Source: Pseudomonadota bacterium (GTDB taxonomy: Bacteria > Pseudomonadota > Alphaproteobacteria > Puniceispirillales > Puniceispirillaceae). Taken from it: a DNA stretch of 61,274 bases. The notes under the pieces are model-generated. The model was not told the DNA's origin and ran no database searches. It worked only from the letters and a program-made list of their open reading frames with translations. The translations under genes and the position numbers were made by a program. Positions 8,905 through 17,173 of this stretch are shown here, piece by piece; within the stretch, counting starts at the first letter, position 1, and each line of letters starts with the position of its first letter. The stretch covers positions 1 to 61,274 of the forward strand of contig JAQCEA010000015.1 of the NCBI GenBank assembly GCA_027620495.1. The letters are read 5' to 3'.

Positions 8905-9407
8905 CAGCTTTCATATTGACCAAGCTGGCCCTTAAAAAAAGCCGCGGCTGGCCGGTCCGACAAATGTTGTGCATGTATCACTTCGCCAACGAAAATCGTA
9001 TGGTCACCACCGGCATAGGTTTGCCATGGTCGGCATTCTATATGGGCCAGCGCATGGGTGATCAAAGGGTGCCCAGATGTACCAAATGTCCAGTCAACAC
9101 CAACAAATCGGTCACTGTCTTTGCCAGCAAAACGCCGACATAAATCGATTTGATCAGCCGCCATGATATTGATGGCAAAGCCGGCAGTATTTTCAAACAG
9201 GCCAAGATTTGAATTTTTATTGTCCAGAGACCACAAGATCAAAGGTGGGGCCAAAGATACTGAATTAAATGAATTAACAGTCAAGCCATAGGGGGTGCCA
9301 TCGGGTTTGGTAACGGTTACGATGGTCACACCAGTCAGATAATGCGACAGAACCTCGCGCAAGTTAGATGCAGTAACATCAGCTTTGTTTGATGGCATGA
9401 TCGTCAT
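8904..9407 (-). CDS. Flavin reductase-like domain protein
   Basis: 167-aa protein of the flavin reductase (FMN-binding split-barrel, HpaC/RutF-like) family. It has the typical opening LSHYLTGVTIVTVTKPDG, then GLTVNSFNSVSLAPPLILWSLD and a C-terminal GDHTIFVGEV. Such enzymes reduce free FMN or FAD with NAD(P)H, and some act as partners of oxygenases. No oxygenase is nearby. The stop codon shares bases with the selD-fusion start (TGATG), so the two are translationally coupled, which points to a role in the selenium module or its electron supply; that link is inference. A perfect 14-bp dyad lies just upstream. Confidence 0.88.
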   Translation of the reverse strand: MTIMPSNKADVTASNLREVLSHYLTGVTIVTVTKPDGTPYGLTVNSFNSVSLAPPLILWSLDNKNSNLGLFENTAGFAINIMAADQIDLCRRFAGKDSDRFVGVDWTFGTSGHPLITHALAHIECRPWQTYAGGDHTIFVGEVIHAQHLSDRPAAAFFKGQLGQYES

Positions 9408-9421
9408 GGCAACTCTTTGAT

Positions 9422-9435
9422 GGCGACATGTCGCC
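9422..9435. promoter_or_regulatory. Perfect 14-bp palindrome upstream of the flavin reductase gene
   Basis: GGCGACATGTCGCC is a perfect inverted repeat with no spacer, ending 15 bases before the flavin reductase ATG on the minus strand. It does not resemble a terminator: there is no loop and no T-run. An operator for a dimeric regulator is the simplest reading, not proven. A looser dyad, CGATC-N6-GATCG (9480-9495), lies further upstream in the same gap. Confidence 0.45.
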
Positions 9436-9501
9436 GGTAAATAAAACTAGCCGTTCTTGTCGGTTCAGGCTGTGTTCATCGATCCTATATGATCGTTAGC
9501 G

Positions 9502-10428
9502 TTAACAAGGCGGCGATCTCGATATCATAGCCTTTACATAGCGTTTAATTCTGTCTGCCGATAGGGTTTCGGCGATAATAACCGCAATAAAAATCAACAA
9601 ACAGCCGATGATAGCAAGAATGGCCAGCTGTTCGCCAAGAAGCCACCAGCCAAAAATTGCCGCAAATACAGACTCTAGCGACAATATAACCGCCGCCGCC
9701 GCCGCTGGGGTGTGACGCTGGGCGACCAGTTGCAAGGTGTATCCAATCCCCACCGCCATAACCCCGGCAAACACAAGCTGTGGCCACATTGGCAGAAAAT
9801 CTGCCAGTTGCGGGCTTTCCAGCGGCAGCATAATCACACCCGCCAGCACCGCCGTGACAAGGGATTGATAAACAGATAATTGAAACGGTGCTGTTACCTT
9901 TTCAAGCACATGTTGGATCAATAAAATATGGCCAGCCCAAAAAAATGCTCCGCCAATAATGAGCAGATCACCAAATTGCGCATCGAGTGACGAGGTGCCA
10001 GATAGCAGATAACTTCCGGCCATCGATAATAATACGGCTGGCCAGATATTAAGTGGCACATGTCTGCGCAGAAAAAATGCTGCAATCAGCGGTACCAAAG
10101 GCACATATAGCGCGGTTAAAAAGGCGGCATTTGCCACATTGGTATAAAGTAGGGCGGTTTGTTGCAACCCAATGCCGCCAAACATCATCAGGCCCAAACC
10201 AAACGCCGCAAAATTAAGGTTTTGATCTTTTTTGAGCGCTCGAAGCAAATTGACTTTGCGGGATTCATACAGCGCAAAGGGCATAATCACACCAGCGCCA
10301 ATCAAATAGCGGCCAAAGGTAAAACCCATCGGCCCGATTGTTTCCATACCAGTCTTTTGCGCGATGAATGTTGTCCCCCAGACAATGGCGGTAATGCACA
10401 TCATGCAATTCGCGACAAAACGGGACAA
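9502..10428 (-). CDS. EamA/DMT-family permease
   Basis: 308-aa inner-membrane protein of the drug/metabolite transporter superfamily. About ten hydrophobic helices form two EamA repeats. The first has the typical ITAIVWGTTFIAQK opening and the second ends in AAVILSLESVFAAIFGWWLLGE, the family hallmark. Substrate unknown; relatives export amino acids, metabolites or drugs. It lies 94 bases upstream of the flavin reductase in the same direction, so it may share a transcript with the selenium genes, although the gap leaves room for a separate promoter. Confidence 0.93.
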   Translation of the reverse strand: MSRFVANCMMCITAIVWGTTFIAQKTGMETIGPMGFTFGRYLIGAGVIMPFALYESRKVNLLRALKKDQNLNFAAFGLGLMMFGGIGLQQTALLYTNVANAAFLTALYVPLVPLIAAFFLRRHVPLNIWPAVLLSMAGSYLLSGTSSLDAQFGDLLIIGGAFFWAGHILLIQHVLEKVTAPFQLSVYQSLVTAVLAGVIMLPLESPQLADFLPMWPQLVFAGVMAVGIGYTLQLVAQRHTPAAAAAVILSLESVFAAIFGWWLLGEQLAILAIIGCLLIFIAVIIAETLSADRIKRYVKAMISRSPPC

Positions 10429-10602
10429 ATTCGTGTCTCCTTGGTGACCGGGATCAAATAAAGGCTGATGTTTGTTCGGAGTTTTTCTTTTGACTTTTGA
10501 TTCTGACTGTTTGTTTTGGTTTTTTCACACCATTTGGTCACAGCCAGTGATGCATATTGTCTGCTGGCACCGGGTCTTGGATAACTGACGCCGCGCATGC
10601 GA

Positions 10603-10676
10603 TGGAGGCCCGGACCGGAATTGAACCGATGTACACGGTTTTGCAAACCGCTGCATAACCACTCTGCCACCGGGCC
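10603..10676 (-). tRNA. tRNA-Cys (GCA)
   Basis: Minus-strand cloverleaf: acceptor GGCCCGG/CCGGGCC, anticodon loop TTTGCAAA (anticodon GCA), T-arm GGTTCAATTCC, encoded CCA. 74 nt with CCA. It lies between the EamA gene and a decayed adhesin gene. Confidence 0.97.
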
Positions 10677-10822
10677 ACCGCAAGGAATCTGAGTGTGATA
10701 TACGATGATGTCGGTGACGTCAATCATCTGCGCGCGCTGTTTGCATAGTTTATCTATCGGTATTTTAGTTTTTTCTTATGAAAGGTTAACGCTGGTATTT
10801 TCACGAACTGATTACGCTATGA

Positions 10823-11877
10823 AACCAAAATGGCGATGATGGGGTGGTATTATCGCTTGGTGATCGTTTTGGGACCATTAATGTGGGGACAAGGTCAGCA
10901 CTTCCCGCCGATGTTGATGTGATAAATAACGGGACGGCACGTGTGTCGCTGAACGGGCCTGTTGGGTCGATACGGACCGCGCTGGCATCCTTATCCTATC
11001 AACCACCAGCCAATTTTTTTTAGTGAAGATACATTGACCATTACCGCGCAATCCGGGCCAATCAGACGGTCTGGGCTGACGATTCTTGATGTTGCGGCAA
11101 ATTGCGGCAATGAAACTGGCACTGCGACGCGTTTTGACCTTGGTCAATATGATCCAGATACTGGCGTTTTTACCACGCATCAATATGTGACGACGGTGTC
11201 GCTTCAAACCACACAATTTCCGCAAGCCTTTTATGGATTTTGTAAAAATGGGATTCGCTATGACCGTGAAGATGGGCTGGTCAGCAAAACAAAAGGCGCG
11301 AATGGCAAAAATGGTCAGCCAATTCGGCGATTGGCAAAATGGTTGGATTGGCGCGAGCCGCAATCAGAATTTGGAATGGCGTTGGCATGGCGGGGCAGAT
11401 AATCAAAAGCTGTTTTGGGTTGGTGATGGTGCGAGTGCACCGGTGAGCGCCAGCGGTGCCGACATCGGACAAGCGGTATTTGCCCGGTTGTTGATTGCCT
11501 ATGATTTAGCCCAATCCAGCCTGATCAACTATTCTTGGACCCGGCCAATCATATCTAAACGCGATAAAAAAGTCGAATTTAACTATTTCACTGCCGGGTC
11601 GATGTCCGAAGGCGGATGCAATACGCCAGCCCCCTATAATTGCCAGCCAGTCCGGACAGTTGGACATGACAAGCTGGCCATTTTGGGCGCGGCAAAAGCG
11701 TCTGGCTTTTGGTTTGCCATGCGTGAGAATGTGCATAATTGTGTGGATGGCGAAATCAACAGCATTTGTGGACATTATCGTGAATGGGGCGGCTCATCCA
11801 ATGACCCCGCTATAAAATTAGGCGGTATATTTCCAATAGATGTCGCAGCGAATCGGCAAGTTTGTCGTGCCAACTGA
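10823..11877 (+). pseudogene. Frameshifted remnant of a cadherin-like/C-type-lectin-like surface protein
   Basis: Three reading-frame pieces join into one protein-like sequence. Piece 1 (10823 to about 11016; no start codon, in-frame stop just upstream) encodes a bacterial Ig/cadherin-like repeat (GDDGVVLSLGDRFGTINV, then ALASLSYQPPANFF). Piece 2 (about 11019-11273) continues with SEDTLTITAQ. The break is at a T8 run (11014-11021); one T fewer restores ANFF-SEDTLTITA. Piece 3 (about 11277-11877) follows a second +1 shift at GGG (11274-11276) and holds a segment like bacterial C-type lectin domains (NGWIGASRNQNLEWRW ... HYREWGG). It looks like the C-terminal end of a large marine-type adhesin, truncated at its 5' side. 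Both shifts could be sequencing errors, but the missing N terminus argues for decay. The domain calls are by resemblance. Confidence 0.65.
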
Positions 11878-11950
11878 GGGGCTAGTACGGGCTAAATCAA
11901 GCCAATGGCGCTGGCGAAAATGGTAAAAGTTGGCAATCGCAAGCAAATCA

Positions 11951-11979
11951 TTGAATAACAGTGTAACAGGGTTTATAAG
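11951..11979 (+). promoter_or_regulatory. Putative sigma-70 promoter for the pcm-like/tolC genes
   Basis: TTGAAT (11951-11956), 17-base spacer, TATAAG (11974-11979), about 95 bases before the pcm-like start. Chosen by eye as a good consensus match in the 186-base gap after the pseudogene. Confidence 0.45.
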
Positions 11980-12072
11980 CGTCAGATGTTAGCGCGATAA
12001 ATAACGGTAACAAGTTATTATCACTATCCATTTTTTGTCTTCCTTTCTGATCATAAACAGTGAGTGTCAATA

Positions 12073-12738
12073 ATGCAGAACAGCTCATTCGCAACCGCCC
12101 GCAAAACTATGGTTGATTGCCAGTTGCGTCCATCCAAAGTAACAGATCAGTTTGTATTGGATGCCTTTTCGACGATTCCGCGCGAAGAATTTGTTGGCAA
12201 GCAACAACGCGCGTTGGCGTATGTTGACGAAGATTTGCCGTTGTCTGGTGGCCGCTGTCTGATGGAACCAATGGTGCTGGCACGCTTGCTGCAAGCGCTG
12301 GAAATCCGGCCTGATGACAATCTTTTGATTGTGGGTGCTGGCTGTGGGTATGGCACGGCGATTGCTGCAAAATTGGCTGGGTCGGTGATCGCCATTGAGA
12401 CACGTGCAAATCTTGTGGAAAAAGCGCAAGATGTATTGGTTTCGATTGGTATTGATAATGCGGCGATCGTCAAATCACGTTTGGTTGATGGGTACCCGGA
12501 TGAGGGGCCATACGACCGCATTTTGATTGAGGGTGGGGTTGAAGTTGTTCCCGATAGTTTGCTTAAACAACTAACGCCAAAAGGCCGGTTGGCAGCGATT
12601 TATCGTAAACCGGGTCATCCGGTTGGTGTGGCCAGCTTGTGGATGCGATCTGGCAAAGACTTCACCCGCACCCCGTTATTTGATGCCCGGGTGCCAAACC
12701 TTGATGAGTTTAATGCCAAGGTAGAATTTTCCTTTTAA
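12073..12738 (+). CDS. Protein-L-isoaspartate O-methyltransferase-like protein (alphaproteobacterial tolC-linked type)
   Basis: SAM-dependent methyltransferase fold of the PCMT family, about 221 aa. The SAM-binding loop LLIVGAGCGYGTAIAAKL and the N-terminal ARKTMVDCQLRPSKVTD are visible; the latter is typical of the alphaproteobacterial paralogue next to tolC rather than of classic Pcm. A canonical Pcm is encoded separately near 30.6 kb, so this copy may have another substrate. Whether it repairs isoaspartate is unknown. Start: ATG 12073 is preferred; a GTG at 12064 would add three residues. TolC follows 27 bases later. Confidence 0.88.
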   Translation: MQNSSFATARKTMVDCQLRPSKVTDQFVLDAFSTIPREEFVGKQQRALAYVDEDLPLSGGRCLMEPMVLARLLQALEIRPDDNLLIVGAGCGYGTAIAAKLAGSVIAIETRANLVEKAQDVLVSIGIDNAAIVKSRLVDGYPDEGPYDRILIEGGVEVVPDSLLKQLTPKGRLAAIYRKPGHPVGVASLWMRSGKDFTRTPLFDARVPNLDEFNAKVEFSF

Positions 12739-12765
12739 CACCTTTGTCATAATGGGGCTGACATT

Positions 12766-14139
12766 TTGATAAAATCTCGTTCTTATGTTTATGCCTGCGC
12801 GTTGTGCCTTGGTTTGGTTCATGCCAGCACAAATGGTGTGTTGGCCGATACGCTTGACGATGCGTTGCGGGCGAGTTTGCAAAATTCATCTGAAATTGCC
12901 GCCGCCAGACAAGGGTGGCTGGCGGCCCGCGAAAACATAGAAACCAAAACATCGACAAGCGATTTAAAAGCAACTTTGTCAGTGACGGGCAATCAATCGC
13001 ATACAAATACGCCGACCAGCAATGGGTACAAACAATCTGAATATGGTTCTGGCAGCATTACTGTGGCCAAGAATTTATATGATGGCGGTCAGACTTCGGC
13101 CAATATGAAGCTTGCACAAATTCAACTCGACGAAGCCACCGCCAGCTACCTTGCGACAGAACAAAATGTCATTTTGACCAGCATCGAAGCCTATTTGAAT
13201 GTATTGAAATCGCGGCGTGATGTGAATTTGAATGAATCCAATTTAAAACGGCTACAGGCACATTTGGATGCTGCACGTATCCGCGTTGAAGCTGGCGCGG
13301 CAACACCAACACGCTTGGCCGAGGCCGAAGCGCGTCACGCGCGCGCGAAATCCAACGCATTGGTCGCCGCCACTGATTTGCAAAATGCCGAAGATGCCTA
13401 TAAATCGCTTACCGGTTTGCAGGCAGGTGATTTAACTCTTCCCGCGACACCGGAAAATTTGCCCAAACAAATTGGCGAAGCTGAAAAACTTGCCAGTTCA
13501 ATGCACCCCTATGTACAGGCTGCACTGGCCGCAGAACGCGCCGCTGATCAGGCCTTTGATACGTTAAAAGCGGGGGTCAGCCCAACATTGTCTCTGTCAT
13601 TATCGGCAACGTCAAAAGACGCAACCGGGACAAGTTCTGATTTGGATGTGTTGGCTGGGTCTTTGGTTTTCTCGACCCCTATATTGTCGACAAATGCCAC
13701 CCGTGCCAAGGCCCGCAATGTAGCGGCGTCCCATCAACAGGCAAAATATGCGCGCGCAGAGGCTGTACGCGCCGCCGAAGTTCGTGCGCGCGCCGCTTTT
13801 CGCACACAAGAAACAGCAAAAATTAACCTTGATGCTGTCCAGCGTGAGCTAAAAGCATCAAAACTTGTTGCGGCAGGCATTGCCAGCGAAGCCCAGTTTG
13901 GTCAAAAGACAACACTTGACCTGCTTGATGCGGAACAAGATTTGAATGACGCCGAATTAAGACTTGTAACCGCGGAGCATAATTTGCGGCTAGCGGCCTA
14001 TCGGTTACAAGCGGCCATTGGTGGTTTAACCGCTGAATCTTTGGGGTTGGGCGCTGTGCTTGGCACGCTGGACAATATGCCAATGCCAGCTGACCCATTC
14101 AGCACGACCTTTCCATTTTCAAGGCGCATCGCTGAATAA
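12766..14139 (+). CDS. tolC: TolC-family outer membrane efflux protein
   Basis: 457-aa outer-membrane channel protein for type I secretion or multidrug efflux. It has a signal peptide (about residues 1-27, cleavage after GVLA before DTLDDALRAS), then two tandem OEP repeats with long amphipathic helices: the first around SIEAYLNVLKSRRDVNLNESN, the second around ARAAFRTQETAKINLDAVQREL ... TTLDLLDAEQDL. Start is TTG 12766 with GGGG upstream; the nearby ATG at 12752 runs quickly into a stop. It may serve the RND pump and adaptor encoded near 58 kb. Confidence 0.92.
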   Translation: MIKSRSYVYACALCLGLVHASTNGVLADTLDDALRASLQNSSEIAAARQGWLAARENIETKTSTSDLKATLSVTGNQSHTNTPTSNGYKQSEYGSGSITVAKNLYDGGQTSANMKLAQIQLDEATASYLATEQNVILTSIEAYLNVLKSRRDVNLNESNLKRLQAHLDAARIRVEAGAATPTRLAEAEARHARAKSNALVAATDLQNAEDAYKSLTGLQAGDLTLPATPENLPKQIGEAEKLASSMHPYVQAALAAERAADQAFDTLKAGVSPTLSLSLSATSKDATGTSSDLDVLAGSLVFSTPILSTNATRAKARNVAASHQQAKYARAEAVRAAEVRARAAFRTQETAKINLDAVQRELKASKLVAAGIASEAQFGQKTTLDLLDAEQDLNDAELRLVTAEHNLRLAAYRLQAAIGGLTAESLGLGAVLGTLDNMPMPADPFSTTFPFSRRIAE

Positions 14140-14143
14140 GATC

Positions 14144-14377
14144 ATGCCAGCTGTTCAGCCCACATCCAAAAGGGATAACGGGATCGGTGACGCTGATATC
14201 TGGCTGTTAGAAACTGTGGTCTGGCGCGCCCCCTATTTTCCTGTTAATGGAACTGCCGCCATGCCCGCACCCGCGGCCTTACATGAATTAAACGGCACGC
14301 ATGTCGTTGATCTGGTAGAGATCGTTCTTCACGGCGATGCCCCATCACCAACAGATGATGGCAAGGCGGATTCATAA
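14144..14377 (+). CDS. Small hypothetical protein between tolC and valS
   Basis: 77-aa reading frame starting five bases after tolC (ATG 14144). No domain is recognised. It contains DADIWLLETVVWRAPYFP and ends acidic after VVDLVEIVLHGDAP. In many alphaproteobacteria this position holds a DUF2497/PopZ-like gene, but the conserved C-terminal helical region of PopZ is absent here. It could be a shortened relic of that gene or an unrelated small protein. Existence rests on the tight spacing with tolC and the open frame. Confidence 0.45.
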   Translation: MPAVQPTSKRDNGIGDADIWLLETVVWRAPYFPVNGTAAMPAPAALHELNGTHVVDLVEIVLHGDAPSPTDDGKADS

Positions 14378-14484
14378 ATAATCGGTTAAAACCGGCCGAA
14401 GATACGTTGCAAGCTGGCCAGTAAAGTCGTACATAAACGCAAGTATTTTTGAAATTTAACAGCCCTTTTTAGCCAGCAGCAGCC

Positions 14485-17142
14485 ATGACCGACCCCATTC
14501 TGCCTAAAACCTATGATCCACAAGCCATTGAACCGAGCTGGTATGATCAGTGGGTGTCAAGCGGACATTTTGCATGCGACCCAGAGTCGAACAAATCCCC
14601 CTATACGATCATGATGCCGCCGCCAAATGTCACTGGCAATCTGCATATGGGGCATGCGCTGACATTCACCTTGCAAGATTTGTTGATCCGCTATCACCGC
14701 ATGGCTGGGCGCGACACATTATGGCAACCGGGCACAGACCATGCCGGTATAGCGACACAAATGGTTGTCGAACGCCAGCTTGCCGCACAAAATATATCGC
14801 GGCGTGACCTTGGGCGTGATGCCTTTATTGAAAAAGTCTGGGAATGGAAAGCCGAGTCTGGCGGTATGATCCACAAGCAACTGCAACGCCTTGGCGCTTC
14901 GCCTGATTGGGACCGGGAACGCTTTACCATGGACCCGGGGCTGTCGGAAGCAGTGATTAAAGTGTTTGTTGCCTTGCATCGTGACGGTTTGATTTACCGG
15001 GACAAACGGCTGGTCAATTGGGATCCAAAACTGATGACCGCTATTTCCGATTTAGAAGTCGAACAGCGTGAACAAACAAGTTCTATGTGGCATCTTAAAT
15101 ATCGTCTTGTCGGCACGGATAATGAATTTATCTCGATTGCCACGACCCGGCCCGAAACCATGCTTGGCGATGGGGCGGTGGCGGTCAACCCCGAAGATGA
15201 ACGGTATCAACATCTGATTGGCAAAATGGTAATCTTGCCGCTGTCAAACCGGCATATTCCAATTATCGCCGATGATTATGCGAAAATGGATAAAGGGTCG
15301 GGCGCGGTAAAAATCACACCAGCGCATGATTTTAACGATTTTGAAGTTGGTCGCCGTCACAATTTGCCTTTGATTAATTTAATGACAGCGACAGCCGCGA
15401 TGGAGTCGATTGATGAAATCCCAGAAAAATATTGGGGTCTTGATCGCTATGATGCGCGGCGGCAGATTTTACAGGATCTTGAGGCGGAAGGGCTGGTTGA
15501 ACGCGAGGAAGTTCTGACCAATGTGGTGCCGCATGGCGACCGGTCAGGCGTTGTTATTGAGCCATGGTTGATGGATCAATGGTATGTGAATGCTGAAAAA
15601 CTTGCCGCACCAGCGATTAAAGCGGTTGAAGATGGCCGCACCAAATTTGTGCCAGAGCGCTGGAGCAAAACCTATTTCGAATGGATGCGCAACATCCAGC
15701 CATGGTGTATTTCAAGACAATTATGGTGGGGACACCGGATCCCGGCCTGGTATGGACCGGATGATACCGCCTTTGTCGAGGAAACTGAGGAAGCCGCCAT
15801 CGCCGTGGCAACCGCACATTATGGCAAAACTGTTGAATTGCGCCGTGATGAAGATGTTTTGGATACATGGTTTTCATCTGGTTTATGGCCGTTTTCTACA
15901 CTTGGCTGGCCGGAAAGCAATGCCGAGGTAAAGCGATATTATCCGGGTGACGTTTTGGTCACCGGCTTTGATATCATCTTTTTCTGGGTGGCCCGCATGA
16001 TGATGATGAGCATGCATTTTATGGATGGTGAGGTTCCATTCAAAGAGGTCTATATCCACGCTTTGGTGCGGGATGAAAAAGGCCAGAAAATGTCAAAATC
16101 AAAGGGCAATGTTCTCGACCCGCTGGAATTGATTGACCAGTATGGGGCGGATTCGCTCCGTTTTACATTGGCGGCAATGGCGGCGCAGGGGCGTGACATC
16201 AAAATGTCGACCAGCCGGCTTGAGGGCTACCGGAATTTCACCACGAAAATTTGGAATGCTTGCCGGTTTTTACAAATGAATGACTGTACCAATGCCAAAA
16301 CTATTGATCTTTCTACAGTCAACGCACCGGTCAATAAATGGATTGTGTCCGAATATAATACAGCCATTGCAAAAACCACTGCTGCCATTGAATCCTATCG
16401 ATTTAACGAGGCGGCAGATGCCTTGTATCATTTTATCTGGCATAGCTATTGTGATTGGTATGTTGAACTGATCAAGCCCAGCCTTGGTGCCGATGACAGC
16501 ATGATTGCCGCCGAAATCAAGGCCACCGCCAGCACCATTCTGGCTGGTACCTTGCGTCTGCTTCACCCATTTATGCCGTATCTGACCGAAGAGCTGAATC
16601 AAAAAATCTTTCAAAGTGACGCCATGTTAATCGCCGCCAACTGGCCGCAGGCAACAGCCGATACAGATCGTAACGCGGTCAATGATATGCAATTTCTGAT
16701 CAGCCTGATTACCGAAATTCGTTATATCAGGTCTGAAATGAACGTGCCATTGTCGGCCAAGCCAATGTTGCAAGTCAGAGGCATGACCGCGGCACAAGCC
16801 ACTGTTTTGGACGCGCAAAGCGCCGCCCTGATGCGATTGGCACGGGTATCTGGGGTAGACGTAGTTGACCAGTTTGCCAAAGGCACAGCCCGTGGTAGCG
16901 TTGACGGGGCGGATATTGGCCTGCCACTTGCCAACATTCTTGATTTAGATGCCGAAGCGGCACGGTTGAGAAAGGATATTGGTGGGATTGAAACGGAAAT
17001 AAAGAAAATATCCGGCAAATTAGACAACCCGAATTTTCTGGCAAAAGCCCCAGATGACGTTGTGGCTGAAAACCGCCGCAGGCTTGAAGATGAACACGTA
17101 AAACTAGATGGATTAACCGCGGCTTTGCGCCGTTTGGCCTGA
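14485..17142 (+). CDS. valS: Valyl-tRNA synthetase
   Basis: 885-aa class Ia aminoacyl-tRNA synthetase, close to the usual bacterial length. HIGH motif is HMGH (54-57) in PPPNVTGNLHMGHAL; KMSKS is near residue 535 (GQKMSKSKGNVLDP). The CP1 editing domain lies between, with TTRPETMLGDGAV. The anticodon-binding helical domain is followed by the Val-specific C-terminal coiled coil (about 825-885). It starts about 110 bases after the small ORF and is followed 31 bases later by ilvD. Confidence 0.99.
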   Translation: MTDPILPKTYDPQAIEPSWYDQWVSSGHFACDPESNKSPYTIMMPPPNVTGNLHMGHALTFTLQDLLIRYHRMAGRDTLWQPGTDHAGIATQMVVERQLAAQNISRRDLGRDAFIEKVWEWKAESGGMIHKQLQRLGASPDWDRERFTMDPGLSEAVIKVFVALHRDGLIYRDKRLVNWDPKLMTAISDLEVEQREQTSSMWHLKYRLVGTDNEFISIATTRPETMLGDGAVAVNPEDERYQHLIGKMVILPLSNRHIPIIADDYAKMDKGSGAVKITPAHDFNDFEVGRRHNLPLINLMTATAAMESIDEIPEKYWGLDRYDARRQILQDLEAEGLVEREEVLTNVVPHGDRSGVVIEPWLMDQWYVNAEKLAAPAIKAVEDGRTKFVPERWSKTYFEWMRNIQPWCISRQLWWGHRIPAWYGPDDTAFVEETEEAAIAVATAHYGKTVELRRDEDVLDTWFSSGLWPFSTLGWPESNAEVKRYYPGDVLVTGFDIIFFWVARMMMMSMHFMDGEVPFKEVYIHALVRDEKGQKMSKSKGNVLDPLELIDQYGADSLRFTLAAMAAQGRDIKMSTSRLEGYRNFTTKIWNACRFLQMNDCTNAKTIDLSTVNAPVNKWIVSEYNTAIAKTTAAIESYRFNEAADALYHFIWHSYCDWYVELIKPSLGADDSMIAAEIKATASTILAGTLRLLHPFMPYLTEELNQKIFQSDAMLIAANWPQATADTDRNAVNDMQFLISLITEIRYIRSEMNVPLSAKPMLQVRGMTAAQATVLDAQSAALMRLARVSGVDVVDQFAKGTARGSVDGADIGLPLANILDLDAEAARLRKDIGGIETEIKKISGKLDNPNFLAKAPDDVVAENRRRLEDEHVKLDGLTAALRRLA

Positions 17143-17173
17143 ATGACAAAAGACCTGATAGAGGAGAGAGACC

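Noticed and set aside
11014-11021. Programmed ribosomal frameshift at T8
   Set aside because: A second +1 break and the missing start make a programmed event less likely than decay or sequencing error, though it cannot be excluded.
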